Assembly (NCBI RefSeq): GCF_027706745.1
Contig: NZ_JAQFWP010000016.1
Coordinates: 1-64,000 of the forward strand
Source: Nocardiopsis suaedae
GTDB taxonomy: Bacteria; Actinomycetota; Actinomycetes; Streptosporangiales; Streptosporangiaceae
DNA length: 64,000 bases
Direction: 5' to 3'
Below, piece after piece: positions 16,399-25,823 of this stretch. Numbering within the stretch: position 1 is the stretch's first letter; every line of letters begins with the position of its first letter. Both the position numbers and the translations under genes were made by a program. Under the pieces are notes generated by a model. That model searched no databases, was not told where the DNA came from, and was given only the letters and a program-made list of their open reading frames with translations.

Positions 16399-17355
16399 AT
16401 GATCGACGTCCGGCGATTGCAGCTGCTGCAGGCGCTGTCCAAACACCGCACCGTGGCGGGCACCGCAGAGGCCCTCAACGTCACCCCCTCCGCCGTCTCA
16501 CAGCAGCTGGCGGCCCTGTCCAAGGAGACGGGCGCCGCACTGGTCGAGAGGCGCGGGCGCCGCTTCCTGCTCACCGGCGCCGGGCGCGTGCTGCTGGAGC
16601 ACGCCGACGTCATCTTCGCCGAGATGGAGAGCGCCGAGGCCGACCTCGCCGCCTACTCCGAGGGCGGGGTGGGCGTGGCCCGCGCCGGGTCCTTCTCCAC
16701 CGGCGTCTCCGACCTGCTGGCCCCGGCCGTCGCCGCGCTGGGCCGCACCCACCCGGGGTGGCGCTTCGAGATCGTCCAGGCCGAGCCCGAGGAGAGCACC
16801 GAGCTGCTCAGCACCGGCACCCTGGACCTGGCGGTCACCATGTCCTCGGTGCACCTGCCGCACAGCGGCTCCTCGGAGTTCCGCATGGACCCGATCATGG
16901 TGGAGCCCTTCGACGCGGTGCTGCCCTACCACCATCCGCTGGCCTCGCACCCCGACCTGGAACTGGCCTCCGACCTGGCCGACGTCGACTGGATCATGTC
17001 GGCGCCGGGCACCGCCTGGTACGACTGCGTCACCGCCGCCTGCAACCAGGCCGGGTTCCAGCCGCGCATCGTGCACACCGTCGACGAGTTCAGCGCGGTG
17101 ATGGCGCTGGTGCAGGCCGGGCTGGGCGTGGCCCTGATGCCCCGGATGGGGTGGACCGGCCTGGCCTCGCCCAACGTGGTGGTGCGCACGGTCCGCAACA
17201 CGGCCCGGCGCCACATCATCGCCCTCACCCGGGCGGGCGCCTCGCCCGAGCCGCTGCTCGGCGCGATCCGCGAGGCCGCGAGCAAGGTCCCGGTCCCCGC
17301 CGTGGGCCCGCTGATGTCGGTCGGCCCCGGGCAGACGGCCGCCACGGAGGTGTGA
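16399..17355 (+). CDS. LysR-family transcriptional regulator
   Basis: 318-aa DNA-binding regulator. Residues 1-60 form the winged HTH (MIDVRRLQLLQALSKHRTVA then TPSAVSQQLAALSKE). A linker helix leads to the periplasmic-binding-like effector domain (about 90-300; SFSTGVSDLLAPAVAAL, GVALMPRMGW). The ATG at 16399 lies a few bases after AAGGA and 7 nt after a possible -10 TAGATT, so the message may be nearly leaderless. Upstream frames extend the gene by 61 codons but are low-complexity. Target unknown; it follows the reductase pair but is cut off from it by a terminator. Confidence 0.87.
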   Translation: MIDVRRLQLLQALSKHRTVAGTAEALNVTPSAVSQQLAALSKETGAALVERRGRRFLLTGAGRVLLEHADVIFAEMESAEADLAAYSEGGVGVARAGSFSTGVSDLLAPAVAALGRTHPGWRFEIVQAEPEESTELLSTGTLDLAVTMSSVHLPHSGSSEFRMDPIMVEPFDAVLPYHHPLASHPDLELASDLADVDWIMSAPGTAWYDCVTAACNQAGFQPRIVHTVDEFSAVMALVQAGLGVALMPRMGWTGLASPNVVVRTVRNTARRHIIALTRAGASPEPLLGAIREAASKVPVPAVGPLMSVGPGQTAATEV

Positions 17356-17424
17356 AGGGCGGCCACGCCCCTCGTGCGGGCCCACGTGCCCCCGAAGCGC
17401 GCCGGGCGTCCGGTGCGCCGCGCG

Positions 17425-18420
17425 CTAGAGGCCGCGGAAGCCCTCCCGCTCGGGCTCCCCGTGCGTGCCGTCCCGTTCAGGCGGGGCCAGTTCGGCGGGC
17501 AGCGGCCCCACCCCGTCGAGGACGTCGCCCGCCGCCTCGTGCAGGCGCCGCGCCACCAGGCGGATCGGCGCCCACGCCCACGCGCCGGTGCGCCCCACCA
17601 GGTACACCCTGCGGTTCCCGCCCAGGTCGCCCAGCGGCGAGTGCACCACGCCCCGGCGGGTCGCCGCCGCGAGCTTGGGCATCACCCCCACCGCCTGCCC
17701 CGCCGCCACGAAGCGCTCCACGACCTCCAGGTTGTCCACCCGGTGCCGGATGCGCGGGGCGAACCCGGCCGACGCGCACAGGCGCCCCACCAGCTCGTCC
17801 TCGTCGCTGCCGCGCGAGTTGGCGATCCAGTGCGCCTCCGACAGCCCCCGCAGCCGCTGCCGTGTGAGCGGGCGGCTGTCGGCCCCGGGGTCGTCGGAGG
17901 GCTGGGACAGCAGCAGCGGCTCGGTGCCGATCAGGTGCAGCGTCAGCGAGTCGGGGAAGCGCCGGGGGACCAGGCTGTACTCGTAGACCAGGGCCAGGTC
18001 CGCGCCGCCGTCCTGGAGCAGGGCCAGCGCCTCGTCCGGCTCGTGCTCGATGATGCGCACGTCCACGCCCGGGTGCTCGGCCTCCAGGCGGCCCAGCGCG
18101 GGCAGCACGATGGGCGTGCTGACGCTGATGAAGGTGGCCAGGTCCACCCGCCCCGCCGGTTCACCGGCCCCGGCCAGCTCGGCCTCGGCGGCCTCCACCC
18201 GGGCCAGGATGTCCACCGCGTACGCGGCCAGCCGGTGCCCGGCCGGGGTCAGGCGCACCCGGCGCCCGTCCGCGGCCAGCAGCGCCACCCCCACCTCCCT
18301 CTCCAGCACCGCGAAGTGCTTGGAGACCGCGGAGGTGCCCATCCCGGCGACCTCGCCGACGGCGGCCATGGTGCCCAGCCGCTGCAGCTCCACGAGCAGG
18401 CGCAGCCGTGTCAGATCCAT
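17425..18420 (-). CDS. LysR-family regulator divergent from EamA exporter
   Basis: 331-aa LysR-type regulator. The N-terminal HTH is MDLTRLRLLVELQRLGTMAA with recognition segment GTSAVSKHFAVLEREVG; the effector domain runs from about 90 to 300 (TFISVSTPIVLPALGRL, AVGVMPKLAAATRRG). The ATG at 18420 lacks a Shine-Dalgarno but has TACTTT six nt upstream, as expected for a leaderless actinomycete transcript. It shares a 71-bp control region with the EamA transporter gene, the standard arrangement for a LysR protein that activates a divergent exporter. Confidence 0.87.
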   Translation of the reverse strand: MDLTRLRLLVELQRLGTMAAVGEVAGMGTSAVSKHFAVLEREVGVALLAADGRRVRLTPAGHRLAAYAVDILARVEAAEAELAGAGEPAGRVDLATFISVSTPIVLPALGRLEAEHPGVDVRIIEHEPDEALALLQDGGADLALVYEYSLVPRRFPDSLTLHLIGTEPLLLSQPSDDPGADSRPLTRQRLRGLSEAHWIANSRGSDEDELVGRLCASAGFAPRIRHRVDNLEVVERFVAAGQAVGVMPKLAAATRRGVVHSPLGDLGGNRRVYLVGRTGAWAWAPIRLVARRLHEAAGDVLDGVGPLPAELAPPERDGTHGEPEREGFRGL

Positions 18421-18491
18421 GTCGTAAAAGTACACGGCCCCTTCGCCTCAGGTCCGTGGACAGAAACAAAGCGCGTGGATCCAATGGTCGG

Positions 18492-19499
18492 GTGATCATC
18501 TCCCTGCTGACCCGAGTGCGCGCCGCGGGCGCGCGGACCCCCGCGCCCCTGCTGGTGCTGTTCGGCATGTTCGCCCTGCACACCGGAAGCGCGCTGGCGG
18601 TGCACCTGTTCGACCGGATGGGCGCGATGGGCGTCACGTGGCTGCGGCTGACGTTCGCCGCGGCGGTGCTGGTGGTGCTCTCCGGGCCCGGGCTGTGGAC
18701 CGCCGTGCGCCGTGCGAGCCGCCGTGAGCTGGGGTCGGTGGTGATCCTGGGCACAGTGAGCGCGGGGATGATGGGCTTCTTCTCCGAGGCCACGGCCCGC
18801 ATCCCGCTCGGCACCGCCACCGCCCTGGAGTTCCTCGGCCCCCTGGTGGTGGCCGTGGTGGCGATGCGCCGCCGCGCCGAGCTGGTGTGGATCGCCGCCG
18901 CGGTGGCCGGGGTGCTCCTGCTGACCCGCCCCTGGACCGGCGGCACCGACCCGGTCGGCATCGCGTTCGGCCTGGCCGGGGCGGTCACGGTCGCGCTGTA
19001 CATCATCCTGACCCAGAAGGTCGGCGGGAGCTTCCGGCCCGTGCACGCCCTGGCCCTGTCCATGGCGGTCGGCGCGGTGGTCACGGCCCCCTTCGGCGCG
19101 CCCTCCGCGCTGGCCGACCCCTCCCCGGAGGGCCTGCTGGCGGTGCTGGGCATCGCCCTGCTCTTCCCCGTCGTGCCGTTCCTGCTGGAGATGGTCGCGC
19201 TGCAGCGGATGAGCCGGGCCGCCTTCAGCGTCTTCGCCGCCCTGGAGCCGGCCGTGAGCCTGATCATGGGCATGGTGCTGATCCAGCAGGTGCCGGGCTG
19301 GGGGCAGGCCGCCGGGATGATGCTGGTCGTGGCCGCGGGGGCCGGAGCCGCGCGAGGCGACCGCACGCCGCAGGCCGTACCCGCCGGGACCGGGTCCGCC
19401 GGAGAGGCCGGGGCCACCGCGGGCGACCGGGGCGGGGCCGTCCGGGACGGGGGCGACGGGCGCGGGCCGCGTAGGGGGCGCTCGCCCGAGCACGTCTGA
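18492..19499 (+). CDS. EamA/DMT-superfamily transporter (RhtA-like)
   Basis: Inner-membrane exporter of about 335 aa with ten hydrophobic helices made of two EamA repeats. Helix 1 is TPAPLLVLFGMFALHTGSAL, and the GTATALEFLGPLVVA segment of repeat 1 is typical of RhtA-like homoserine/threonine exporters. The C-terminal 50 residues are hydrophilic and Gly-rich. The start is uncertain: GTG at 18492 puts helix 1 close to the N terminus, but no good ribosome site is visible and GTG at 18456 is an alternative. The divergent LysR gene is the probable regulator. Confidence 0.85.
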   Translation: MIISLLTRVRAAGARTPAPLLVLFGMFALHTGSALAVHLFDRMGAMGVTWLRLTFAAAVLVVLSGPGLWTAVRRASRRELGSVVILGTVSAGMMGFFSEATARIPLGTATALEFLGPLVVAVVAMRRRAELVWIAAAVAGVLLLTRPWTGGTDPVGIAFGLAGAVTVALYIILTQKVGGSFRPVHALALSMAVGAVVTAPFGAPSALADPSPEGLLAVLGIALLFPVVPFLLEMVALQRMSRAAFSVFAALEPAVSLIMGMVLIQQVPGWGQAAGMMLVVAAGAGAARGDRTPQAVPAGTGSAGEAGATAGDRGGAVRDGGDGRGPRRGRSPEHV

Positions 19500-19526
19500 A
19501 CGGCGGGCGCGGTCAGGGCTCGCGGC

Positions 19527-19763
19527 TCAGGGCTCGCGGCGCTTCCCGCCGTACTTCTTGTGCACGGCCTGCTTGCTGATGCCGAGGATCATCGCGATCT
19601 CCGACCAGGTGGCGCCCTGCGCGCGCGCACGCCGGACGTGCAGCGTCAGCAGGCGCTCCACCTCGTCGCGCAGCTTGACGGTGGCCATCAGCGCGACCAT
19701 CGGCGACTCGTCGTGCACCGACTCCGCAAGCTCCGCGATCGTGTCCTGCTCCATGGCACCCAA
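19527..19763 (-). CDS. Small helix-turn-helix protein
   Basis: 78-aa predicted DNA-binding protein. The C-terminal half holds an HTH, ATWSEIAMILGISKQAVHKK, followed by a basic tail. The N-terminal half is an acidic amphipathic helix probably used for dimerisation. A TTG at 19763 is preferred because GGGGAGG lies 7 nt upstream; an ATG three codons later has poor spacing. Similar short HTH proteins are common orphans in actinomycetes. It ends 27 bp from the convergent EamA gene. Target unknown. Confidence 0.75.
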   Translation of the reverse strand: MGAMEQDTIAELAESVHDESPMVALMATVKLRDEVERLLTLHVRRARAQGATWSEIAMILGISKQAVHKKYGGKRREP

Positions 19764-19854
19764 CGCTACGCCTCCCCGAAGGCGGGCGGAAACGCCCGCC
19801 CCGGGCGGCCTGAGGCGGGGACAGGACGGAATACGGAGGTCTCACGATCCACTA

Positions 19855-21666
19855 ATGTCGGATCCGACCATGAGCAAAGAATCAGACCTGGAACTGCTGC
19901 GCCGCTACGAGCCCGTGCTCCGGTACACCAGAGGCGAGCTGTTCTTCCCCACGGACGTGCGCCCCTACGTCGAGGCCTGCAGCCTCTGGGTCGAGGAGGG
20001 CGGCAAGGAACGCGAGGCCGTGCCCGCAGGTGAGCTCGACCTCGACCGGTTGGCCGGTGCGGACCGGGAGTTCCCCGGGCGCTGGGCCCACCTGAGGTTC
20101 GTCCAGGAGGCCTCGCTGCGCGCCGAGGCGCGCCGGTTCCGCCGCACCACGCGCCCGGTCATCCCCAAGCACGGCCGCCTGGCCGCCGTCGGCGTGCTCG
20201 GGCGCCTGCTGGACGTCCTGGTCAAGGTCTCCCTGCTGATCCGCGGCGCCGTTCCCGGAGGGGTGGCCGCCGCTGCAGCCACCCGCTACCGGGACCGCGT
20301 CGACGACGGCGGCGCCGTCTACTACGGCCGCGTCGTGCGCGAGGGCGGCTACATCGCGCTCCAGTACTGGTTCTTCTACGCCATGAACGACTGGCGCTCC
20401 ATCTACGGGGGCGTCAACGACCACGAGGCCGACTGGGAAAAGGTCATGGTCTACGTGGTCGAGGAGCCCGACGGAAGCACCCGCCCGCTGTGGGTGGGGG
20501 CCTCCTCCCACGAATACCGGGGCGACGACCTGCGCCGCTCCTGGGACGACCCGTCCCTGCACCGCATCAACGACCACCCGGTGGTCTACCCGGGCGCCGG
20601 GTCGCACTCGCACCAGCTGCTCCCCGGGGACTACCTCATCCAGGTCGACCCGGCCGTGCTGCGGGGCGTGGTGCGGCTGTGGCGCCGCATGACCGAGCGG
20701 CTGTTCCCCGGCAGCAGCGGCATGCGGCACGGCATCGGGGTCCCGTTCGTCGACTACGCGCGCGGGGACGGCATCGCCGTGGGCCCAGGCGGCGACCGTG
20801 AGTGGCGGCCGGTGCTCATCGACGACGACACCCCGTGGGTGCGCGGCTTCCGCGGCCTGTGGGGGCGCGACACCAAGGACTTCTTCGACGGTGAGCGTGC
20901 GCCCAGCGGCCCCCGGTACGAGCGCGACGGGAACGTGCGCCGGTCCTGGTCCGACCCGCTGGAGTGGGTGGGCCTGCAGAAGGTGTCGGCCACCGACGAG
21001 GCGGCCCGCACCAGCCTCCGGGAGCACATCGCCGACCTGGAGAAGCGGATCTCCCAGGCCGAAGACGAGATCGCCGAGCGCCGCGACCGGCTGCGCCGCC
21101 TGTCGGCCGCGCGCGTGGTGCTCAGGCGTGACGCGCACTCGCGCGAGCGCGGCTCGGAGTACGGCGAGCAGATCGCCGAGCAGGAGCGCGAGCTCGCCGA
21201 GCTCTACCGCGAGCGCGTCCTGATCCGGGACGAGATGGAGGAGCACCAGGAGGCGCTCGCCTCGGACACCCCGCTGGCCATGGGCCCCACCGAGCACCTG
21301 CGCGCCCCGCACATGCCCTTCTCCTCCGGCGGGCAGCGCCCGTCGCGGTTCCTGAACATCTGGGCCACGCTCAGCACGCCGCTGCTGATCATCGCCCTGG
21401 GGGCCAGCCTGTACTTCCTCCGGGGCAGCGACGTGATGCCGGCGATGATCGGCATCGTGTTCATCTTCGCCACCATCGACGCCTTCGCCCGGCGCAAGCT
21501 GTGGTCGTTCCTGACCGGGGTGGCGATCCTGGCCCTGGTGGCGGCCGTGATCGCGGGCATCATCGTGGCCTTCGTCCTGAACTGGCGCATCGCCGTGCTG
21601 GTACCGACGGGGATCGTGGTGGCGATCCTGCTGTTCGTCAACATCCGCGACCTCGTGCGCAAGTGA
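19855..21666 (+). CDS. Vps62/DUF946-like membrane protein with coiled coil
   Basis: 603-aa protein in three parts. The N-terminal ~350 residues have YWFFYAMNDWRSIYGGVNDH then EADWEKVMVYV, and later YPGAGSHSH and GDYL. The H-E-x-D-W-E core resembles the Vps62/DUF946 family and, more loosely, the GHRHDWE motif of NPP1-like toxins. Residues about 385-460 form a coiled coil. The last ~110 residues contain four hydrophobic helices ending in a short basic tail. A GGAGG lies 15 nt before ATG 19855; ATG 19870 is an alternative. The soluble part probably faces the cytoplasm. Function unknown; a membrane or lipid-related role is inferred from architecture only. Confidence 0.72.
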   Translation: MSDPTMSKESDLELLRRYEPVLRYTRGELFFPTDVRPYVEACSLWVEEGGKEREAVPAGELDLDRLAGADREFPGRWAHLRFVQEASLRAEARRFRRTTRPVIPKHGRLAAVGVLGRLLDVLVKVSLLIRGAVPGGVAAAAATRYRDRVDDGGAVYYGRVVREGGYIALQYWFFYAMNDWRSIYGGVNDHEADWEKVMVYVVEEPDGSTRPLWVGASSHEYRGDDLRRSWDDPSLHRINDHPVVYPGAGSHSHQLLPGDYLIQVDPAVLRGVVRLWRRMTERLFPGSSGMRHGIGVPFVDYARGDGIAVGPGGDREWRPVLIDDDTPWVRGFRGLWGRDTKDFFDGERAPSGPRYERDGNVRRSWSDPLEWVGLQKVSATDEAARTSLREHIADLEKRISQAEDEIAERRDRLRRLSAARVVLRRDAHSRERGSEYGEQIAEQERELAELYRERVLIRDEMEEHQEALASDTPLAMGPTEHLRAPHMPFSSGGQRPSRFLNIWATLSTPLLIIALGASLYFLRGSDVMPAMIGIVFIFATIDAFARRKLWSFLTGVAILALVAAVIAGIIVAFVLNWRIAVLVPTGIVVAILLFVNIRDLVRK

Positions 21667-22087
21667 GCTGAGGGGGCGGCGCGTCCGCGCCTGGGGCCGA
21701 CGGCCGCCGGGGAATCGGGCATTCCGGTGCTCCGCCCGTGCGAAGGCGCGTTCCGGTCCCCTGGGGCGGGTGAGAGCGGTGTTCGCACCACCCGCTCGCG
21801 CCAGGGGCGTCCGTTCCGCCACCATGGCCGTCCTGTGGGCTGCGTCATCGGCAGGGGCCGGGCGGGCACGTCAACGCGTCGGTGCGGCGCCGGGGATTCG
21901 GGCCCCTCAGGAGAGGTCGGCGGATCGGCGGCGCGGGTATCACTCCGGACCGAACCCCGCCGATGCGGGCGCCGAGTGCCGTGCGCCCGCCCTCCCTTCG
22001 CCCACCGCACCGGCGCGGACACCGGCCGCGCATCCCCTGCGACCCGTGTGCCGTTTCGCCCCTGGGCCTGTCGAAACGAGGCGCCGC
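21667..22087. other. Intergenic region, no gene recognised
   Basis: About 420 bp between the membrane protein and the GCS2-family gene. Open frames here are extensions of the downstream gene or shadow frames without ribosome sites. No strong hairpin or promoter stood out. Confidence 0.4.
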
Positions 22088-23281
22088 ATGAGCCACACCG
22101 ACCGGACCCCGCAGACCCCGACCTCAGGCGGAGCCGCCGCCCTTCCCGGCCCCCAGCCGCCCGTGCCCGCAACGGTTCCGACCTTCGGGCAAGAAGAGGA
22201 GTTCTTCGTCGTCGACCCCGACTCCCGCCTGGTCGCCCCGCGTGCGGGCGACGTCCTCGAAGCCGTCCGCGCCCGGTTCGCGGACCGCCCGGAGTCCGGA
22301 GCGCGCTTGGGAGTCGAGATGACCCGCTTCCAGGTCGAGGCCTCGGGCCCGGTGTGCCGCACCGCTGAGGAGATGGCGCGGGGACTGGCGGGGGCCCGGG
22401 CCGAGCTGGGCGACGCCGCCGCAGACCGGGGCCTGGCCGTGGCCGCGACCGGCACGGCCGTCCTCGGCGACGTCGCCGCCGCCCCGCTCACTCAAGGGCC
22501 GCGCTACCGCGCCATCGCCGACGAGTTCGGTGCGCTGCGCGACTCCCATGCGGTGTGCGGGTGCCATGTGCACGTGGGCGCACGCGGAACCGCCGCCGCG
22601 CTGGAGGCCGTCAACCGGCTGCGGCCCTGGCTGCCCGCCCTGCTCGCGCTCACTGCCAACTCGCCGTTCCAGCGCGGGCGCGACACCGGCCACGCGAGCT
22701 GGCGCCGGGTGTCCTGGGGGTGGCTGCCTTCGGCCGGGCCGCCGCCCCCGATGGACTCCCCGGCACAGTACGGGCGCGCGGTCCAGGAGCTGACCGCCTC
22801 GGGAGCGGCCCTCGACCGGCGCATGGTCTACTGGGACGTCCGCCCCGCCCCGGAACTGCCCACCGTGGAGGTGCGCGTGGGCGACGTGGCCGCCACGGCG
22901 GAGGAGGCGGTGCTCGCGGCCGTGCTGGTGCGCGGCCTCGCGGGGGTACCCGCGCCGTCGCCTGGGCCCGCCGACCGCCCTCTGCGCCTGGCCCTGTGGC
23001 GGGCGGCCCGAGACGGTCTCGAAGGGGAGGCGTACGACCCCGCGACCGGGGATTCGGAGCCCGCACGCGCCGCGGTGGAGCGGATGTTCGCCCATGCCGA
23101 GCCCGCGCTCGCCGCGGCGGGGGAGGCGGCGTCGGCGGCCGCGCTCCTCGAACGGGTCGTCGCGGCGGGGTCGGGGGCGCGACGCCAGCGCGCGGCCTAC
23201 GCCCGGCGCGGGCGCCTGAGCGATGTCGTCGACCTCCTGGTCCGCCAGACCCGGTACGGCCTCGCCGCCACCGAGAAGTGA
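22088..23281 (+). CDS. Glutamate-cysteine ligase 2 (GCS2/YbdK)-family enzyme
   Basis: Soluble ATP-dependent carboxylate-amine ligase, 397 aa. The family opening TFGQEEEFFVVDPDSRLVAP (about 37-56) has the metal-binding acidic cluster. The core CHVHVGARG carries the conserved His pair, and VEVRVGDVAATAEEAVLAAVLVRGL follows. Length fits YbdK-type enzymes (370-400 aa). In actinomycetes related proteins include EgtA of ergothioneine synthesis, but no egt genes are near, so general gamma-glutamyl ligase activity is the safe call. GAGG lies 8 nt before the ATG. It ends 4 bp from the convergent AlkB gene. Confidence 0.87.
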   Translation: MSHTDRTPQTPTSGGAAALPGPQPPVPATVPTFGQEEEFFVVDPDSRLVAPRAGDVLEAVRARFADRPESGARLGVEMTRFQVEASGPVCRTAEEMARGLAGARAELGDAAADRGLAVAATGTAVLGDVAAAPLTQGPRYRAIADEFGALRDSHAVCGCHVHVGARGTAAALEAVNRLRPWLPALLALTANSPFQRGRDTGHASWRRVSWGWLPSAGPPPPMDSPAQYGRAVQELTASGAALDRRMVYWDVRPAPELPTVEVRVGDVAATAEEAVLAAVLVRGLAGVPAPSPGPADRPLRLALWRAARDGLEGEAYDPATGDSEPARAAVERMFAHAEPALAAAGEAASAAALLERVVAAGSGARRQRAAYARRGRLSDVVDLLVRQTRYGLAATEK

Positions 23282-23285
23282 TGGC

Positions 23286-23936
23286 TCAGCCGAGGCCGGA
23301 GGCGCGGATGGTGATGTTCAGCCGTCCGTCGAGGCCCAGTTCGGCGGGGCCCGTTCCGGGCATGGTGCGGGGGACGCCGTGGTAGGCCATCCGCGACGGC
23401 CCGCCGAAGACGAACAGGTCGCCGCTGCGGAGTACGACGTCGGTATAGGGGCGGTTGCGGTTCTCGGTGTTGCCGAACCGGAAGACGCACGCGTCGCCCA
23501 GGCTCAGCGACACCACCGGCGCATCGGCCTCCTCCTCGCGGTCCTGGTGCATTCCCATCCTGGCGTCGCCGTCGTAGAAGTTCACCAGGGCCACGTCGTA
23601 CTCGGGCGCCTCCTCGGGCGGGGGCGCCCCGTAGGCGGCGGCGACACCGTCGTGCGCCAGTTCCCCGAGGATGCGCGGGAACGGACGCACCGCCTCGCCG
23701 CCGGGCAGGCTCCTGCTGTAGGCGTAGGGCCGCCAGAACCAGCCCAGCGACGTCATGCGGACGCTCATCTCGCCGCCGCGCGGCATGCGGTGGCGCAGCA
23801 TGCCGCCGGGGCCGCGCGACCAGCGGCGGCACAGGTCGACCAGTTCGGTCTGGGCGTCCGGGCGCAGCCACCCGGGCACGTGCACCGCCCCGGGGGCGAC
23901 CTCGGTCGGCCCGGCCTCGAACAGTGCTTCGCTCAT
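23286..23936 (-). CDS. alkB: AlkB-family 2-oxoglutarate/Fe(II) DNA repair dioxygenase
   Basis: 216-aa oxidative demethylase that reverses N-alkyl damage in nucleic acid. The iron ligands are His130 and Asp132 (MHQDRE) and His186 (YHGVPRT); 2-oxoglutarate is held by the Arg residues of RLNITIR (205 and 211). The NFYDGDARMG strand before the HxD is typical. The ATG overlaps the stop of the upstream GNAT gene in an ATGA, so the two are translationally coupled. AAGGACGG precedes the start. Class I bacterial AlkB is 210-220 aa, in agreement. Confidence 0.9.
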   Translation of the reverse strand: MSEALFEAGPTEVAPGAVHVPGWLRPDAQTELVDLCRRWSRGPGGMLRHRMPRGGEMSVRMTSLGWFWRPYAYSRSLPGGEAVRPFPRILGELAHDGVAAAYGAPPPEEAPEYDVALVNFYDGDARMGMHQDREEEADAPVVSLSLGDACVFRFGNTENRNRPYTDVVLRSGDLFVFGGPSRMAYHGVPRTMPGTGPAELGLDGRLNITIRASGLG

Positions 23937-24478
23937 CGGACCCGTCCTTCCGGTTCGCGCCGGCAGCGCACTTCGAGGATGCCCTGCACCGCGGTGACGT
24001 TCGCGGCGCTCGGCCGCTCCAGCGCGCGCTCGGCGCCGTCGGGGTGGAAACCGAAGGCGGCGTAGAAGCCGATGGCGCGCCGGTTCCCCTTCAGTACCCA
24101 CAGCAGCGCCGGATCCCCGTCCAGGTGGGTGAGGGCCGCGGCCATCAGGGCGCGACCGACGCCTCCGCGCCAGGCGGCCGGGGCGACGTAGCACGCGTAG
24201 ACCTCGTTCGCCCCGGGCGGGGCGTCGCCGTCGCGGGCCGGGCCGTAGCTGAGCCACCCCGCGACACGGCCGTCCACGTCGGCGACCAGGTCGGTCCCCA
24301 GGGGGTCGTCCAATTGGGCGGTGCGTCGCCCGTGGTCGGGTGCCAGGCCGTCCAGGACCTCGTCCGGCATGAGGCCGCGGTAGGCCGACCTCCAACCGGC
24401 GACTCTGATCTCTTCGATCGGCGCGGCGTCGCCGGAGCGCGCATGGCGGACCGTGACCGCGGGCGATGATGGGGCCAT
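23933..24478 (-). CDS. GNAT-family N-acetyltransferase coupled to AlkB
   Basis: 181-aa single-domain acetyltransferase. It opens VTVRHARSGDAAPIEEIRVAGWRSAY, and the acetyl-CoA loop is in YVAPAAWRGGVGRALMAAAL. The next helix, ALLWVLKGNRRAIGFYAAFGF, is the classic N-R-x-A-x-x-F-Y motif B. Its TGA lies inside the ATG of alkB (4-bp overlap), implying one operon and matched expression, perhaps in response to alkylation or other stress. The ATG at 24478 has no strong Shine-Dalgarno. Substrate unknown. Confidence 0.83.
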   Translation of the reverse strand: MAPSSPAVTVRHARSGDAAPIEEIRVAGWRSAYRGLMPDEVLDGLAPDHGRRTAQLDDPLGTDLVADVDGRVAGWLSYGPARDGDAPPGANEVYACYVAPAAWRGGVGRALMAAALTHLDGDPALLWVLKGNRRAIGFYAAFGFHPDGAERALERPSAANVTAVQGILEVRCRREPEGRVR

Positions 24479-24637
24479 GGATCCATGCCACCACCGCCGA
24501 ACCCGGCGAGGCAATCGGATTCCGTGGCTGTGATTGGCCGCACGGCGTCCTTTCCGTCCGCTTTGTCGGCCCTTCGGCGCGGCACGGTGGTGCTCACCGG
24601 CCCTCCGGCTAGTGTGATGGCCCGGGGGGTGATCGCC

Positions 24638-25807
24638 GTGGCGCAGCGCCGACCGTTGGACTGGCTTCCCGGGCTCCGCGGCACCCGGCGCCACGAGCGC
24701 CGGGGCGCGCCGAGCGAGGCGCCCGAGTACTCCATGGACCCCCGGGCCGAAGACGAGGGGGAGACCCCGCCGCTGCGGCAGAGCGTCATCGACGCCGCCA
24801 TCTACGTCGACGGCAAGCGGGGCGAGGGGCCCGAGGACATCTCCGACCTGGCCGAGCTGCACAGGCGGACCTACGCCGAACCGGGCGCCATGGCCTGGGT
24901 GGGGCTGTACCGCCCCGCGGCCTCGCAGCTCGTCGTGGTGGCCGAGGAGTTCGGACTGCACGAGCTCGCCGTCGAGGACGCGATCGTCGCCCACCAGCGC
25001 CCCAAGCTGGAGCGCTACGGCCAGACACTGTTCGTCGTGCTCAAGGCGGCCCGCTACCTCGACGACGAGGAGGAGGTCCGCTTCGGTGAGCTGCACGTGT
25101 TCACCGGCCCGCGCTTCGTGCTGACGGTGCGCCACGCCGAGGCCCCCGACCTGGCGGCGGTGCGGCGGCGCCTGGAGGGCGACCCGGACCTGCTCGCCCT
25201 GGGGCCCGAGGCGGTGCTGTACGCGATCATGGACACCGTCGTCGACGGGTACGCGCCGGTGGTGGCGGGGCTCCAGAACGACATCGACGAGATCGAGACG
25301 CAGGTGTTCAACGGGGACCCCGCGGCGTCCCGGCGCATCTACAAGCTCTCGCGCGAGGTCATCGAGTTCCAGCGCGCGACGCGCCCGCTGCTGTCCATGC
25401 TCAGGCGGCTGGCCGAGGGGTTCGACCGCTACGGCACCGACGAGGAGCTCCGGCGGCACCTGCGCGACGTGGCCGACCACGCCACGACGGTCGCCGAGCG
25501 CGTGGACGGCTTCCGGCAGATGCTCCAGGACATCCTCCAGGTGAACGCCACCCTGGTCTCGCAGCGGCAGAACGAGGAGATGCGCCGCCTCACCGAGGCC
25601 AGCTACGAGCAGGGGGAGAACACCAAGAAGATCTCCGCCTGGGCCGCCATTCTTTTCGCGCCCAGCCTGGTGGGCGCCGTTTACGGCATGAACTTCACCC
25701 ACATGCCGGAGCTCCACTGGATCTTCGGGTATCCCCTGGCGCTGGTGCTGATGCTGGGGATCAGTGTCACCCTCTATGTGGTGTTCAAGGTGCGCGACTG
25801 GATGTGA
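24638..25807 (+). CDS. corA: CorA-family magnesium/cobalt transporter
   Basis: 389-aa pentameric divalent-cation channel. It has a large N-terminal cytoplasmic alpha/beta domain, a long stalk helix (about 240-340), and two C-terminal membrane helices. The pore signature GMN occurs as VYGMNF near residue 350, with the second helix GYPLALVLMLGISVTLYVVF and basic end KVRDWM. The GTG at 24638 is preferred over upstream starts because GGGGGTGATC, nearly the full anti-16S complement, ends 3 nt before it with the core 8 nt away. It is divergent from the GNAT/AlkB operon. Confidence 0.9.
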   Translation: MAQRRPLDWLPGLRGTRRHERRGAPSEAPEYSMDPRAEDEGETPPLRQSVIDAAIYVDGKRGEGPEDISDLAELHRRTYAEPGAMAWVGLYRPAASQLVVVAEEFGLHELAVEDAIVAHQRPKLERYGQTLFVVLKAARYLDDEEEVRFGELHVFTGPRFVLTVRHAEAPDLAAVRRRLEGDPDLLALGPEAVLYAIMDTVVDGYAPVVAGLQNDIDEIETQVFNGDPAASRRIYKLSREVIEFQRATRPLLSMLRRLAEGFDRYGTDEELRRHLRDVADHATTVAERVDGFRQMLQDILQVNATLVSQRQNEEMRRLTEASYEQGENTKKISAWAAILFAPSLVGAVYGMNFTHMPELHWIFGYPLALVLMLGISVTLYVVFKVRDWM

Positions 25808-25823
25808 GGCCCTCGGCCCCGGG

